A DNA stretch of 64,000 bases from Marivita hallyeonensis (GCF_900129875.1 NZ_FQXC01000002.1:310001-374000); one strand, 5' to 3'; shown: positions 1-8,890, counted from the stretch's first letter. A program made the numbers and translations. Notes: generated by a model from the letters alone, not told the origin.

Positions 1-399
1 GCCAAGCGTCACCAGCACGCGCGCGCCTACCGGAATGTGGCGCGCCGCCTCACGCACGGTGCGGACCGAGACCCAGTGATCCCGCCGTGACGGCCGCCAG
101 GCCGGACGCATCAGGGTGAGATGCGGAATCGACAAAGCACCTGCCATGGACGCGCCAAGACGCAGCGACTCCACATCACAAGGATGCGGGGCAATGATCA
201 GTGCGGACGCGCCCGACGCCCATTCGGCAAACCCCGTCTGGCGGGCTCTGCCCTGCCCTGTCACCCGGTCACGCGCTGGCAACCACAACCGCGCGCGCGC
301 ACCCAACTGCTGCGCCAGATCTCGCGCCTCAGCGGACCCGCCAAGGATCGCGATCTGCCCTGCACCGGGGCGGTCTGTACCGTTGAAATCCCTCATCAT
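1..399 (-). CDS. cobK: Precorrin-6A reductase, N-terminal part (cut by window edge)
   Basis: Only the first about 133 residues are in the window; the gene continues past base 1. It reads inward from an ATGATG pair at 396-399. The N-terminus has the nucleotide-binding motif ILGGSAEARDLAQ, followed by a conserved HP segment (IIAPHPCD), the LMRPAWRP segment and VLVTLG, all typical of CobK/CbiJ, which reduces a corrin-ring precursor with NADPH in cobalamin synthesis. It is divergent from the MFS gene, with about 90 bp between. The neighbouring cobalamin genes would lie outside the window. CobK rather than CbiJ is inferred from the aerobic lineage. Confidence 0.85.
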   Translation of the reverse strand, partial: MMRDFNGTDRPGAGQIAILGGSAEARDLAQQLGARARLWLPARDRVTGQGRARQTGFAEWASGASALIIAPHPCDVESLRLGASMAGALSIPHLTLMRPAWRPSRRDHWVSVRTVREAARHIPVGARVLVTLG

Positions 400-486
400 T
401 GCATCGCTTACCCAATGACGAGGCAAAGCGCCACAACTCTACCGGTCCACTTGCAGCAATTGGGATTTGCCCCTACGCCTTCCCAA

Positions 487-1725
487 ATGAGTGCCACCGA
501 CCAGATCACCGCCGACGACGCCCGTCAGCATGCCCGCGCGAAACGGAACGTCACCGTTCTGGTGATCGCGCAGGCGATTCTTGGCGCGCAAATGCCGATG
601 GTCTTCACCGTCGGTGGACTCGCCGGCCAGTCACTGGCGTCGAACATCTGTTTTGCGACCTTGCCGATCTCGCTTATCGTGCTTGGGTCGATGATCACGG
701 CCTCGCCGATTTCGAGCTTCATGCAGAAATATGGTCGTCCGGCAGGCTTCACCGTCGGCGCCTTGGGTGGCGCACTGGGTGGTGCAGTGGGCGCATACGG
801 GCTTTATATCGCGTCCTTCCCGGTCTTCCTTCTCGGCAGCTTCCTCACCGGCATCTACATGTCGGCGCAGGGCTTCTACCGTTTCGCCGCGGCGGACACC
901 GCGTCGGAGGCCTTCCGCCCCAAGGCGATTTCCTATGTCATGGCGGGCGGTCTGTGTGCGGCGATCCTTGGCCCGCAACTGGTGAAAGCGACGACCGACG
1001 CCTACGTCATCCCGTTCCTCGGCACCTACGCCGCCATCATCGCACTCAACCTGATCGGCGCCATCGTTTTCTGGTTCCTCGACATTCCGATTCCCGAAGC
1101 CCCGGCCGACGACGCACCGAAGGGACGCACCCGATTGGAATTGATCACCACACCCCGCATCGCTGTCGCGATCATCTGCGGGATGGTCACCTACGCTCTG
1201 ATGAACCTTGTCATGACATCGACACCGCTGGCCGTGGTCGGGTGCGGCTACACCGCGGGAAATGCTGCCGACATCGTCTCGGCGCACGTGCTCGCAATGT
1301 TCGCGCCGTCTTTCTTCACGGGTCACCTCATTGTGCGTTTCGGGGTCGAAAAGATCGTGGCGACCGGGCTGGTGATTCTCGCCGCCGCTGGGGCCGTCGC
1401 GCTGCAGGGCGTGGCGCTTGAGAATTTCTATATCGCCCTGATCCTTCTTGGGTTTGGTTGGAATTTCGGGTTCATCGGCGCGACAACGATGCTGACCGCT
1501 GCGCACGAACCGCATGAGCGCGGACGCGTACAGGGCATGAACGACGTTCTTGTCTTCGGCGGCGTCACCGTCGCCTCTCTCGCCTCCGGCGGATTGCTGA
1601 ATTGTTCTGGCGGATCCCCGGTCGAGGGGTGGAGCGCCGTGAACATGGCCATGGCCCCGTTTCTCATGCTCGCGGGCGGCGCGTTGATCTGGCTGGTCCT
1701 GAGACCGCGCGAAGAAGCGGTCTGA
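487..1725 (+). CDS. MFS family transporter
   Basis: About 412 residues, very hydrophobic, with roughly twelve membrane segments starting near residue 20 after a charged cytoplasmic N-terminus (DDARQHARAKR). The loop SSFMQKYGRPAGF matches the conserved loop between helices 2 and 3 of MFS carriers, and HEPHERGRVQGMND resembles the matching loop of the second half. I chose the ATG at 487 because the protein then begins like other bacterial MFS proteins of this type; an in-frame ATG at 415 would add 24 residues without a membrane segment. Neither has a clear ribosome-binding site. The substrate is unknown. Confidence 0.85.
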   Translation: MSATDQITADDARQHARAKRNVTVLVIAQAILGAQMPMVFTVGGLAGQSLASNICFATLPISLIVLGSMITASPISSFMQKYGRPAGFTVGALGGALGGAVGAYGLYIASFPVFLLGSFLTGIYMSAQGFYRFAAADTASEAFRPKAISYVMAGGLCAAILGPQLVKATTDAYVIPFLGTYAAIIALNLIGAIVFWFLDIPIPEAPADDAPKGRTRLELITTPRIAVAIICGMVTYALMNLVMTSTPLAVVGCGYTAGNAADIVSAHVLAMFAPSFFTGHLIVRFGVEKIVATGLVILAAAGAVALQGVALENFYIALILLGFGWNFGFIGATTMLTAAHEPHERGRVQGMNDVLVFGGVTVASLASGGLLNCSGGSPVEGWSAVNMAMAPFLMLAGGALIWLVLRPREEAV

Positions 1726-1821
1726 TCCGTAAAATGCGAACCACTTAAGACGCGTGCGCTAAGCGCGTGTTCACACGAGACCTGCATCACCCAAGACACC
1801 TGCAACCAGAATGGTGTCTCT

Positions 1822-2076
1822 ATGCTTCGCCCTCTTGCCCTAAGCCTTCTTGCCGCCCTGCCCGGACTGACCGCCTGTCAGCACTACGACAAGGCCGCAC
1901 ATTTTGCCGCCGGCGCGGCGGTCTCGCATATCGTCGCCACGGAGACCAACAACAAGGCGGCCGGCTGTGCCGCTGCCGTTGCGGTGGGTCTGGCAAAGGA
2001 AATGATCGACGATCAGGCCGACCCGCTCGACCTCATTGCAACGGGACTTGGGTGTGCAGTGACACTCGAATTCTGA
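1822..2076 (+). CDS. Small lipoprotein (YfiM-like)
   Basis: 84 residues with a short signal peptide ending in the lipobox LTAC, so the mature protein would begin at Cys19 and be lipidated. The mature part carries HYDKAAHFAAGAAVSH, an alanine/glycine-rich stretch and a KEMIDD segment. This order (D-K-x-x-H-F, then a K-E-x-x-D near a second hydrophobic stretch) resembles the YfiM-type small lipoproteins of unknown function. It stands alone between the MFS gene and a convergent gene whose stop lies 8 bp away. Confidence 0.7.
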   Translation: MLRPLALSLLAALPGLTACQHYDKAAHFAAGAAVSHIVATETNNKAAGCAAAVAVGLAKEMIDDQADPLDLIATGLGCAVTLEF

Positions 2077-2083
2077 GCCGACT

Positions 2084-2860
2084 CTACCAACGCCCGGTGA
2101 AAGCCTGCCACATCAAACGGCCCTTCTTGTACGCTTCTGCCGTACCAAGCGTCCCATTCGCCACGCGCTGAGGGTCGGCTTGAACCTGTTTCAGGATCGG
2201 CCCTGCCTGCCACGCCGCAAGGCCAACCGGACGCGCCACCGGTGGCACCGCACCCCGCGCGCGCCGTGCGTCGGCCAGCCGCGAGAGACCGTCGGTGGCC
2301 AGGGCTTTCACAGCGTCGCTCCGACCGTCAACCAAGGGAATGCGCCCCAGCCGTTCGAGCTCTGGCACAGCGCGCAGGAACTGCGCCAAACCGCTCGCAA
2401 ATCCCAAATCTTTCAACGCCTTGGGCATCTCACCGGAAAGCGCCTGCGCGGCGGCGAGGAAAAGAGAGCCGGCCGTATCTTCGAGATATTTTGAAAATGC
2501 CGCCTGATCTTCAAACGGATCGCGATAAACATCCCACAGCCGCGCTTTTACCACGTTTTTCAAAGTGTTGGCCGCCTCAGCGTCCAGAACATGCGCAAGG
2601 GACGTCACCACCTCATGCCGCCGCACGACGCCGCCGGAGGCGATTTCGTCCAGCGCATCGGTCCACCATTGCAGCCGCATCTCTGCAATCAGCACCTCCT
2701 GCGTCACCCATGGCGCGCGCGACACCTCGACGTTGAACGCGTAAATCGGGAACAGAACTTTCCGGGCGCCCACAGGCGCCGCCATCGTCGCCGCGAAACG
2801 ATCCGGGTCGCCGCGTTCGACAAGCTGCGCGCAGGCCGTGAGATCGGAATCAAAGCTCAT
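2084..2860 (-). CDS. Squalene/phytoene synthase family protein
   Basis: 258 residues. Segments LFPIYAFNVEVSRAPW, LQWWTDALDEI and YLEDTAGSLFLAAAQAL follow the squalene/phytoene synthase fold. The first aspartate-rich substrate motif (DxxxD) is not clearly preserved, and the protein resembles the short NDUFAF6-like branch found in many alphaproteobacteria rather than a true carotenoid enzyme. A catalytic role in carotenoid synthesis should not be assumed. No other carotenoid gene is nearby. The AT-rich upstream region carries a TGATCACA/TGTGATCA inverted repeat. Confidence 0.75.
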   Translation of the reverse strand: MSFDSDLTACAQLVERGDPDRFAATMAAPVGARKVLFPIYAFNVEVSRAPWVTQEVLIAEMRLQWWTDALDEIASGGVVRRHEVVTSLAHVLDAEAANTLKNVVKARLWDVYRDPFEDQAAFSKYLEDTAGSLFLAAAQALSGEMPKALKDLGFASGLAQFLRAVPELERLGRIPLVDGRSDAVKALATDGLSRLADARRARGAVPPVARPVGLAAWQAGPILKQVQADPQRVANGTLGTAEAYKKGRLMWQAFTGRW

Positions 2861-2908
2861 TGATCACATAAATCTCGCTAAATCTTTTTAAACAGTATGT
2901 TGTGATCA
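2861..2908. promoter_or_regulatory. Inverted repeat upstream of phytoene-synthase-like gene
   Basis: TGATCACA at 2861-2868 is matched by its exact reverse complement TGTGATCA at 2901-2908, with 32 bp of AT-rich sequence between. It starts at the base before the start codon of the minus-strand gene at 2860 and lies within its leader/promoter region. Half-sites resemble TGTGA-type recognition elements of Crp/Fnr proteins, but their spacing does not fit a single Crp dimer. Function is inferred only from position and symmetry. Confidence 0.35.
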
Positions 2909-2954
2909 TATCTTCATGTGTAGAGTTAAGATTTATTGGTAACCATATGGAACA

Positions 2955-4568
2955 TCATGCCCGATCCCGAATAAGCTTCCAGCGCACCGCATCCAGCAAG
3001 GCCTCAAAAGACGCATCGATGATGTTCGCGCTCACCCCTACGGTTGACCACCGGCGTCCGCTGCCGTCTTCGCTGTCGATGATCACCCGCGTCACGGCTT
3101 CGGTCCCGCCTTGCGTGATCCGCACCTTGAAGTCGACAAGCCGCATATCGTCGATAATCTCCTGATAGGATCCCAGGTCTTTGGCCAACGCCTTAGCCAG
3201 GGCGTTGACCGGCCCCCGGTCATTGCCAAGGTCATCCATCGACTCGCTCACAGAGAGCTTCTTTTCACCGTCCACCTTCACGACGACCACGGCCTCAGAC
3301 AGTGAAATCATCTTGTTATACTTGTTCTTACGCCGCTCCACCGTCACGCGATACCGCTTTACCTCAAAGAAATCAGGTAGTTGGCCCAGCTCGTCCCGCG
3401 CGAGAAGTTCAAAGCTCGCCTGCGCCGTGTCGTAGGAATACCCATCCGCCTCCCGCGCCTTGATGCGGTCGAGGATACGGGCCAGGGCCGGATCCTTGTC
3501 CGGCACCTCCAGCCCGGCTTCCGCCAGACGACGACGCAGGTTGGACTGGCCCGCCTGATTCGACATCGGAATGACCCGCCGGTTGCCGACGCTGGCCGGT
3601 TCCACATGTTCGTATGTTGACGGATCCTTGAGGATCGCGCTGGCGTGCAGCCCGGCCTTGTGGGCAAAAGCCGACGATCCGACGTAAGCGGATTGTTTGA
3701 ACGGCACGCGATTGAGAACCTCGTCCAACATGCGGCTGATCCGTGTCATGCCTTCCAGCGCTTCCGGCGTGACACCCGTTTCAAAGCGACTGGCGTAAGG
3801 TTCTTTGAGCAGCAGCGTCGGGATGAGTGACGTCAGGTTCGCGTTGCCACAGCGTTCGCCAAGACCGTTGAGCGTGCCCTGTATCTGGCGCGCGCCCGCG
3901 TCCACGGCGGCCAGCGTGGCCGCGACAGCCATTTCGGTATCGTTGTGGGTGTGGATTCCGATACGGTCACCGGGGAGCCCGGCCGCGATGACTGCAGCAG
4001 TGATCTCTCCCACCTCAGTCGGCAGCGCACCGCCATTGGTGTCACAAAGCACAACCCACCGGGCCCCGGCGTCATGAGCCGCTTTCAGACAGGTCAGCGC
4101 ATACTCGGGATTTGCTTTGTATCCATCGAAGAAATGCTCCGCGTCGAAGAGAGCCTCGCGCCCCTGCGCCACGATATGTGCAATCGACGCGCGGATGTTC
4201 TCCACGTTTTCGTCCAGACTGATCCCGAGCGCGGCGGTGACGTGGAAGTCATGCGTCTTGCCCACCAGACACACCGCAGGTGTGCCCGCGTTCATCACGG
4301 CGGCCAGCACATCGTCGTTCTCTGCTGAGCGCCCTGCCCGCTTTGTCATGCCAAACGCCGCGATCTTGGCGCGGGTGTGGCCCACCTCTTCGAAGAACGC
4401 GCTGTCAGTGGGGTTCGCCCCGGGCCAGCCGCCTTCGATGTAGTCGATGCCCAACGCGTCCAGCGCTTCGACAATGCGGTGCTTCTCCGGCGTCGAAAAC
4501 TGCACGCCCTGCGTCTGCTGGCCGTCGCGAAGCGTGGTGTCGTAGAGGGTGAGGCGTTCCTTGGTCAT
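2955..4568 (-). CDS. cimA: Citramalate synthase
   Basis: 537 residues from the ATG at 4568. The N-terminus LYDTTLRDGQQTQGVQFS is the catalytic loop of the isopropylmalate/citramalate/homocitrate synthase family, and GIHTHNDTEMAVA provides the metal-binding histidines of the TIM barrel. The C-terminal about 150 residues match the LeuA-type regulatory domain. The pattern GWPGANPTD and the overall length fit CimA, which condenses pyruvate and acetyl-CoA to citramalate for isoleucine synthesis by the threonine-independent route. An upstream in-frame start would add 16 basic residues from repeat DNA and is rejected. The ilv genes lie 17 kb away. Confidence 0.88.
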   Translation of the reverse strand: MTKERLTLYDTTLRDGQQTQGVQFSTPEKHRIVEALDALGIDYIEGGWPGANPTDSAFFEEVGHTRAKIAAFGMTKRAGRSAENDDVLAAVMNAGTPAVCLVGKTHDFHVTAALGISLDENVENIRASIAHIVAQGREALFDAEHFFDGYKANPEYALTCLKAAHDAGARWVVLCDTNGGALPTEVGEITAAVIAAGLPGDRIGIHTHNDTEMAVAATLAAVDAGARQIQGTLNGLGERCGNANLTSLIPTLLLKEPYASRFETGVTPEALEGMTRISRMLDEVLNRVPFKQSAYVGSSAFAHKAGLHASAILKDPSTYEHVEPASVGNRRVIPMSNQAGQSNLRRRLAEAGLEVPDKDPALARILDRIKAREADGYSYDTAQASFELLARDELGQLPDFFEVKRYRVTVERRKNKYNKMISLSEAVVVVKVDGEKKLSVSESMDDLGNDRGPVNALAKALAKDLGSYQEIIDDMRLVDFKVRITQGGTEAVTRVIIDSEDGSGRRWSTVGVSANIIDASFEALLDAVRWKLIRDRA

Positions 4569-4592
4569 CGGGTCATTCCCGCGGTTAGGGCA

Positions 4593-4755
4593 GCGCCCGA
4601 CCCTGGGTGGGCGCATCTGTCGGTCGATCGGTGTGAGGCGGCGTCACGCGCATGCCATTGGCTTGGTACGAGCGGATAGCCAATGCGCCCTCCCGGGGGG
4701 AGGGTCGGGCGCGGCCCGGCGTGCCGCCAGGCGCAGTGGGTCAAGGGATTTGCCA
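4593..4755. repeat. Intergenic inverted-repeat element between cimA and cysS
   Basis: A 12-bp arm GCGCCCGACCCT at 4593-4604 is exactly inverted as AGGGTCGGGCGC at 4701-4712. Nested inside, CATTGGCT (4656-4663) pairs with AGCCAATG (4678-4685). A tail GCGCAGTGGGTCAAGGGATTT near 4733-4753 recurs, with differences, as GCGCATTGGGTCAAGTGTTTTT near 6287-6308 beside the other end of cysS. No transposase or coding sequence is present. The structure suits a dispersed noncoding repeat or mini inverted-repeat element of this lineage. Confidence 0.55.
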
Positions 4756-6138
4756 TTATACGCCCTCCAGCTTCGTAGCATCGAAGCTCGACCCCGGGAC
4801 AAGCTCGACCCCAGTTTTTGACATTCGGACTTCGACGCCAGCATCCGACAATGCCGCTTTCATGGCGTCCACGGCGCTGAAATCCTTAGTCGCCATCGCA
4901 TCTGCGCGAAGTTGCGACAGCCGGTTCGCGTAATCGGACAGGTCAATCTTTGTCTCGTGCCAACCGGCAAGTTGTTCCGTCAAGAGGCCCAATAGCCGAG
5001 CAGAAACAACGAAAAGATCAAGATGAGGCCCTGCCTTGTCAGACGCTTCGGCAGCAAGTCTATGCAGTTCAGTAAGAGCTTTCGGGGTGTTCAGGTCATC
5101 GCGCAATGCGTCGACAACCGTCGGAACGGGCTTCGGCGGGTCCAGTAGATCTGCTCTGGCGGCCAAGTCGCGCCACTTTCGAAGCGTAGCCTCGGCTTCC
5201 TTCCGCTTTTTTTCCGTCCAATCCATCGGTTTCCGATAATGCGTGGACAGGAACACGAACCGGATCACCTCACCCGGGACACCCTGATCCAGCAGGTCGC
5301 GGATGGTGAAGAAATTGCCCAGCGACTTGGACATCTTCTTGCCTTCGACCTGCAACATCTCGTTGTGCAGCCAGTAGCGCGCAAAGCCGTGGCCCGCGCA
5401 TTTCGATTGCGCGATCTCGTTCTCGTGGTGCGGGAACAACAGATCGTTGCCACCGCCGTGGATGTCGAAGCTCTCGCCCAGCAGATCATAGGCCATGGCA
5501 GAGCATTCGATGTGCCATCCGGGACGCCCCCGGCCCCACGGGCTGTCCCATCCGGGCAGATCGTCCGAAGACGGCTTCCACATGACGAAGTCCATCGGGT
5601 TGCGCTTGTAGGGCGCGACCTCGACCCGGGCGCCTGCGATCATGTCATCGACGGACCGACCGGACAGCTTGCCGTAGCCGTCTTTCCACGAGTCGACGGC
5701 GAAAAGCACATGACCCTCGGCCTCGTAGGCATGGCCCTTGGCGATCAGGTCTTCGATCATCGCGATCATCTCGGCGATGTAGGCGGTTGCGCGGGGCATG
5801 TGCGTCGGCTCTAGCGCGCCGATGGCGGCCATGTCATCGAGGTACCACTGCGTCGTCTCGGCGGTGATCTCGCCGATCGAGCGACCGGAGTCGGCGGCAC
5901 GCGCGTTGATCTTGTCATCGACGTCGGTGAAGTTGCGGACGTAGGTCACGTGATCCGCGCCGTAGACATGGCGCAGGAGCCGGAACAACACATCGAACAC
6001 GATGACTGGGCGCGCGTTTCCGATATGCGCGCGGTCGTAGACAGTGGGTCCGCAGACATACATGCGCACGTTTTTCGGATCGAGGGGGACGAACTCCTCT
6101 TTCTTGCGCGTTGCCGTGTTTGTCAGGCGGATGGTCAT
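4756..6138 (-). CDS. cysS: Cysteinyl-tRNA synthetase
   Basis: 460 residues, the usual length. The zinc ligand Cys29 (YVCGPTVYD), the HIGH-type motif HIGN at 38-41, the zinc/active-site segments HIECSAMA and HHENEIAQS, and the KMSKS loop (KKMSKSLGN, about residue 270) are all present and in order. The enzyme charges tRNA-Cys. The gene has noncoding repeat-like sequence at both ends and appears to be transcribed alone. Confidence 0.97.
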   Translation of the reverse strand: MTIRLTNTATRKKEEFVPLDPKNVRMYVCGPTVYDRAHIGNARPVIVFDVLFRLLRHVYGADHVTYVRNFTDVDDKINARAADSGRSIGEITAETTQWYLDDMAAIGALEPTHMPRATAYIAEMIAMIEDLIAKGHAYEAEGHVLFAVDSWKDGYGKLSGRSVDDMIAGARVEVAPYKRNPMDFVMWKPSSDDLPGWDSPWGRGRPGWHIECSAMAYDLLGESFDIHGGGNDLLFPHHENEIAQSKCAGHGFARYWLHNEMLQVEGKKMSKSLGNFFTIRDLLDQGVPGEVIRFVFLSTHYRKPMDWTEKKRKEAEATLRKWRDLAARADLLDPPKPVPTVVDALRDDLNTPKALTELHRLAAEASDKAGPHLDLFVVSARLLGLLTEQLAGWHETKIDLSDYANRLSQLRADAMATKDFSAVDAMKAALSDAGVEVRMSKTGVELVPGSSFDATKLEGV

Positions 6139-6264
6139 GGCGAAGTCCTCGCGGAGCGGTATCGCGGCGGACGTATCAAGGTCTGTTCGTGAAGGGAATA
6201 GAGGACCGGTCCGCCAGATGGGTTAGCGGATAATGCAGCAAATAGATGTTGCGATCTTGGTCAT

Positions 6265-6310
6265 GCCACGTGCCTAGCGGCGGGCAGCGCATTGGGTCAA
6301 GTGTTTTTCC
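6265..6310. repeat. Partial second copy of the cimA-cysS intergenic repeat
   Basis: CGTGCC, a GC-rich spacer and GCGCATTGGGTCAAG followed by a T-rich run resemble the tail of the element at 4722-4753. It lies in the 242-bp gap between the start of cysS and the end of the VOC gene. The remainder of that gap (6139-6264 and 6311-6380) holds no gene I can support; the inverted pair AAGCGTCGGACCAAGC/GCTTGGTC near 6324-6362 may form a weak hairpin. Confidence 0.35.
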
Positions 6311-6380
6311 CTGTGTGTCGTCAAAGCGTCGGACCAAGCAATTTAGAAAACGCTTGGTCACACGGTTTCGAAACCGCGTC

Positions 6381-6764
6381 TCAGGCGTAGCTGACGATCT
6401 CGTATTCAACGCCGTCCGGACCATCGAAATAGAACCGCCGTCCGGGCTCGTAATCGGCATGGAGATGTGGCATGTACCCCGCTGCACGAACCTTGGCCTC
6501 TGCGGCATCCAGATCGTCGACCGTCAGTCCGATATGGTTCAGTCCGCCGTATTGCGTGTACTTCTTGGGACGGTGATCGGACATGGCGTGACCGGGGCTG
6601 TAAAGCGCGATGTAGCTGTCGCCCGTTCCAACATGGACAGAATATCCCTTGCCGGGGGTGTCGCCCTCCCACCGGGTTTCCCAACCGAAGAGCGTGCCAA
6701 GCACTTCGGCCGTGGCACGGGCGTCGGGGACGGAGATATTGATATGTTCCAATCGTGTGGTCAT
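6381..6764 (-). CDS. VOC/glyoxalase family protein
   Basis: 127 residues, one vicinal-oxygen-chelate unit: LEHINISVPD at the start, GGLNHIGLTVDDLDAAEAKV in the second half and FDGPDGVEYEIVSYA at the end. His7, the second conserved His (NHIGL) and the terminal Glu (YEIV) could bind a metal. The family includes glyoxalase I, extradiol dioxygenases and resistance proteins; the true substrate is unknown. It is divergent from soxR with 88 bp between, so redox control is plausible but unproven. Confidence 0.8.
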   Translation of the reverse strand: MTTRLEHINISVPDARATAEVLGTLFGWETRWEGDTPGKGYSVHVGTGDSYIALYSPGHAMSDHRPKKYTQYGGLNHIGLTVDDLDAAEAKVRAAGYMPHLHADYEPGRRFYFDGPDGVEYEIVSYA

Positions 6765-6820
6765 GGCGGAGGGTCCTTTATCCTTTTCGGTGAGATGCGA
6801 TTAGCGTAGGATATCAACAA

Positions 6821-6830
6821 TTGTTTAGAT
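6821..6830. promoter_or_regulatory. Palindrome in the VOC-soxR divergent promoter region
   Basis: AACAATTGTT, a perfect 10-bp palindrome, lies about midway between the two divergent start codons (6764 and 6853). It does not resemble the usual SoxR box (CCTCAAGT with its inverse), so it could serve another regulator or be part of the core promoter. Evidence is symmetry and location only. Confidence 0.25.
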
Positions 6831-6852
6831 CAACCGAAAAGAATCCAAATAT

Positions 6853-7317
6853 ATGAATGATTTAAGAAATCGTGGGTTAAGTATCGGGCAAATCGCGACG
6901 CGCACTGGTCTGAATGTCTCGGCCATCCGGTTTTACGAAGATCAGGGGCTCGTCAGTCCGTTTCGCACCGCGGGCGGGACACGTCAGTTCGCGCGGTCTG
7001 ACATCCGTCGCCTTTCATTCGTGATGATCGCACAAGGCCTCGGGTTTTCGATTGCGGAGATCCGCGATGCGCTGGCCCGGCTGCCCGAGAAGCGAACACC
7101 GACCAAGGCCGATTGGGCGCGTTTGTCAGCCGAGTTCCGCACCGTTCTGGACGCCCGCATCTTGCAGATGCAGGCGCTGCGGGAGCGGCTTGACGGGTGT
7201 ATCGGGTGCGGCTGCCTCTCATTGGAGAGCTGCGCGCTCTATAACCCGGTGGACCGGGCGGCGCAGCGAGGCGCGGGACCGCGTTACCTGATGGGGGATG
7301 TGCCACTCGAAGACTGA
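6853..7317 (+). CDS. soxR: Redox-sensitive transcriptional activator SoxR
   Basis: 154 residues of MerR type. The HTH (LSIGQIATRTGLNVSAIRFYE, residues 9-29) is followed by the wing and a dimerisation helix. The cluster-binding motif CIGCGCLSLESC places Cys116, Cys119, Cys121 and Cys127 in the C-x2-C-x-C-x5-C spacing of the SoxR [2Fe-2S] centre. SoxR senses redox-cycling compounds through this cluster. No soxS is visible, as expected outside enterics, where SoxR acts directly on target genes; the divergent VOC gene is a candidate target. Confidence 0.93.
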   Translation: MNDLRNRGLSIGQIATRTGLNVSAIRFYEDQGLVSPFRTAGGTRQFARSDIRRLSFVMIAQGLGFSIAEIRDALARLPEKRTPTKADWARLSAEFRTVLDARILQMQALRERLDGCIGCGCLSLESCALYNPVDRAAQRGAGPRYLMGDVPLED

Positions 7318-7373
7318 ACTGGACTTTCCGCGGCAGGCTCTGGCAGGAAACGCGAAAGGTTTTGGAGACAGGT

Positions 7374-8552
7374 ATGCCAACGCTATCGCACCGCATCACC
7401 ACGCTGAATGGCGGCGGGTCGGACGGGTGGGACGTGTTCTACCGCGCTCGCGCGATGGTCGAGGCGGGTGACGACGTGATCGAGCTGACCATTGGCGAGC
7501 ATGACATTCGTACAGACCCGTCGATCCTGCGCGCCATGTATGACAGCGCCGTGGGAGGGCACACGGGCTATGCATCGGTCCCAGGTGTGAGCGCGCTGCG
7601 CGACGCGGTGGCGGCGCGGGTGACCGCACAAAGCGGGGTTGCGACAACACGCGAGAATGTTCTGATTACGCCCGGCGGTCAGGCGGCACTCTTTGCCGCG
7701 CATATGGCAGCCTGTTCACCCGGCGATACGACACTGATCGTGGACCCTTTCTATGCCACCTATCCCGGCGTCGTGCGGTCGGCAGGAGCGGTTCCGCGCG
7801 CGGTTCCGACCGAGGCCGAGACAGGATTTCTGCCTGATCGTGCGGATCTTGAGGCCGCCGCCAACGGCGCGGCTTCGCTCTTGATCAATACGCCGAACAA
7901 CCCCACTGGCGCGGTCTACCCGCGCGACACGCTTGAGATGATCGCCGATGTCGTGAAGACCTGCGACATGTGGCTGATCTCGGACGAGGTGTATGACACG
8001 CAGGTCTGGGATGGCGCGCATCTGTCGCCGCGGGCCTTGCCAGGGATGGTTGAGCGCACGCTGGTGATCGGCTCCATGTCCAAAAGCCACGCCATGACCG
8101 GAAGCCGCTGTGGGTGGGTGATCGGACCCGAAGACGCCATTTCGGCACTTGTCGATCTGGCGACAAACACGACCTACGGCGTGCCGGGCTTCATACAGGA
8201 TGCGGCACTATTCGCGTTGCGAAATCCCATACTTGAACCAGAGGTGGCCGCCCCGTTCCTGCGCCGGCGGGAGATTGCGGCGCGGGTGCTTAAGGGTCAG
8301 CAACTGGTGCAGGCGGTCCCGGCGCAGGGCGCGATGTATGTCATGCTGGACGTCCGCGCGACCGGCCTCTCCGGAGAAGCCTTTGCCAACGCTTTGCTCG
8401 ACGCAGAGTACATCGCTGTCATGCCCGGCGAAAGCTTTGGCACATCGGCGGCAGGGCATGTGCGCGTGGCGATGACGGTTGACGATGCATGGTTCGAAGA
8501 CGCGCTGCAGCGGCTTTGCCGGTTCGCAGCACTTTTGGCGGAGGCGGTGTGA
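7374..8552 (+). CDS. PLP-dependent aminotransferase, class I/II
   Basis: 392 residues from the ATG at 7374, which has a GGAG site nine bases upstream; an earlier TTG at 7362 is less likely. Fold-type I motifs are present: GGQAALFAA, NTPNNPTGAVY, SDEVYDTQVW, and the PLP lysine in SMSKSHAMTGSRCGW. It resembles aspartate/aromatic-type aminotransferases; substrate cannot be set by eye. Its TGA overlaps the ATG of the TfoX-like gene by one base, so the pair is translationally coupled. Confidence 0.88.
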   Translation: MPTLSHRITTLNGGGSDGWDVFYRARAMVEAGDDVIELTIGEHDIRTDPSILRAMYDSAVGGHTGYASVPGVSALRDAVAARVTAQSGVATTRENVLITPGGQAALFAAHMAACSPGDTTLIVDPFYATYPGVVRSAGAVPRAVPTEAETGFLPDRADLEAAANGAASLLINTPNNPTGAVYPRDTLEMIADVVKTCDMWLISDEVYDTQVWDGAHLSPRALPGMVERTLVIGSMSKSHAMTGSRCGWVIGPEDAISALVDLATNTTYGVPGFIQDAALFALRNPILEPEVAAPFLRRREIAARVLKGQQLVQAVPAQGAMYVMLDVRATGLSGEAFANALLDAEYIAVMPGESFGTSAAGHVRVAMTVDDAWFEDALQRLCRFAALLAEAV

Positions 8553-8890
8553 TGGCAGAACCCGTCTCCTCCATCCGCAATCTGGGCCCCGCCATGGATG
8601 AGGCCTGCGCTAAGGCAGGCATCCCATCGGCAGAAGCACTGCGCGAGATGGGCGCAGATGAGGCCTACAAGCGGTTGCTCCTGTCCGGGATACGTCCGCA
8701 TTTCATCGGTTACTACGTCCTGCATATGGGTTTGCAGGGACGGCCGTGGAACGATTGCAAGGGGGAGGAGAAGAAGGCGCTGCGCGTACGGTTCGATGCG
8801 CTGAAGGCCGAAGTGGCGGCACGGTCGGATGCGGTGCCGACCGGGATCGAGCGGTTTCTGGACCAGATCGGCGTCGGCCAGAAGCGGTAG
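8552..8890 (+). CDS. TfoX C-terminal-domain protein
   Basis: 112 residues. SSIRNLGPAMDEACAKAGIPSAEALREMGADEAYKRLL is the helix-hairpin-like TfoX/Sxy C-terminal domain. TfoX proteins are named for competence regulation in gammaproteobacteria; the function of this stand-alone domain in Rhodobacterales is unknown. It is coupled to the aminotransferase upstream through a TGATG overlap and ends in a strong hairpin shared with ndk. A protein with the matching N-terminal TfoX domain is encoded separately at 54283. Confidence 0.8.
   Translation: MAEPVSSIRNLGPAMDEACAKAGIPSAEALREMGADEAYKRLLLSGIRPHFIGYYVLHMGLQGRPWNDCKGEEKKALRVRFDALKAEVAARSDAVPTGIERFLDQIGVGQKR

Noticed and set aside
631-1515. Antisense frame within the MFS gene
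   Set aside because: Rich in Arg, His and Asp as expected for the reverse of a hydrophobic membrane gene; no domain.
2490-2505. GAGATATTTTGAAAA resembling the tail of the dispersed repeat
   Set aside because: It lies inside the coding sequence of the phytoene-synthase-like gene and lacks the hairpin part; chance similarity.
4565-4844. Short frames in the cimA-cysS gap
   Set aside because: They translate the inverted-repeat element and lack start signals; such repeat-derived proteins are known artefacts.
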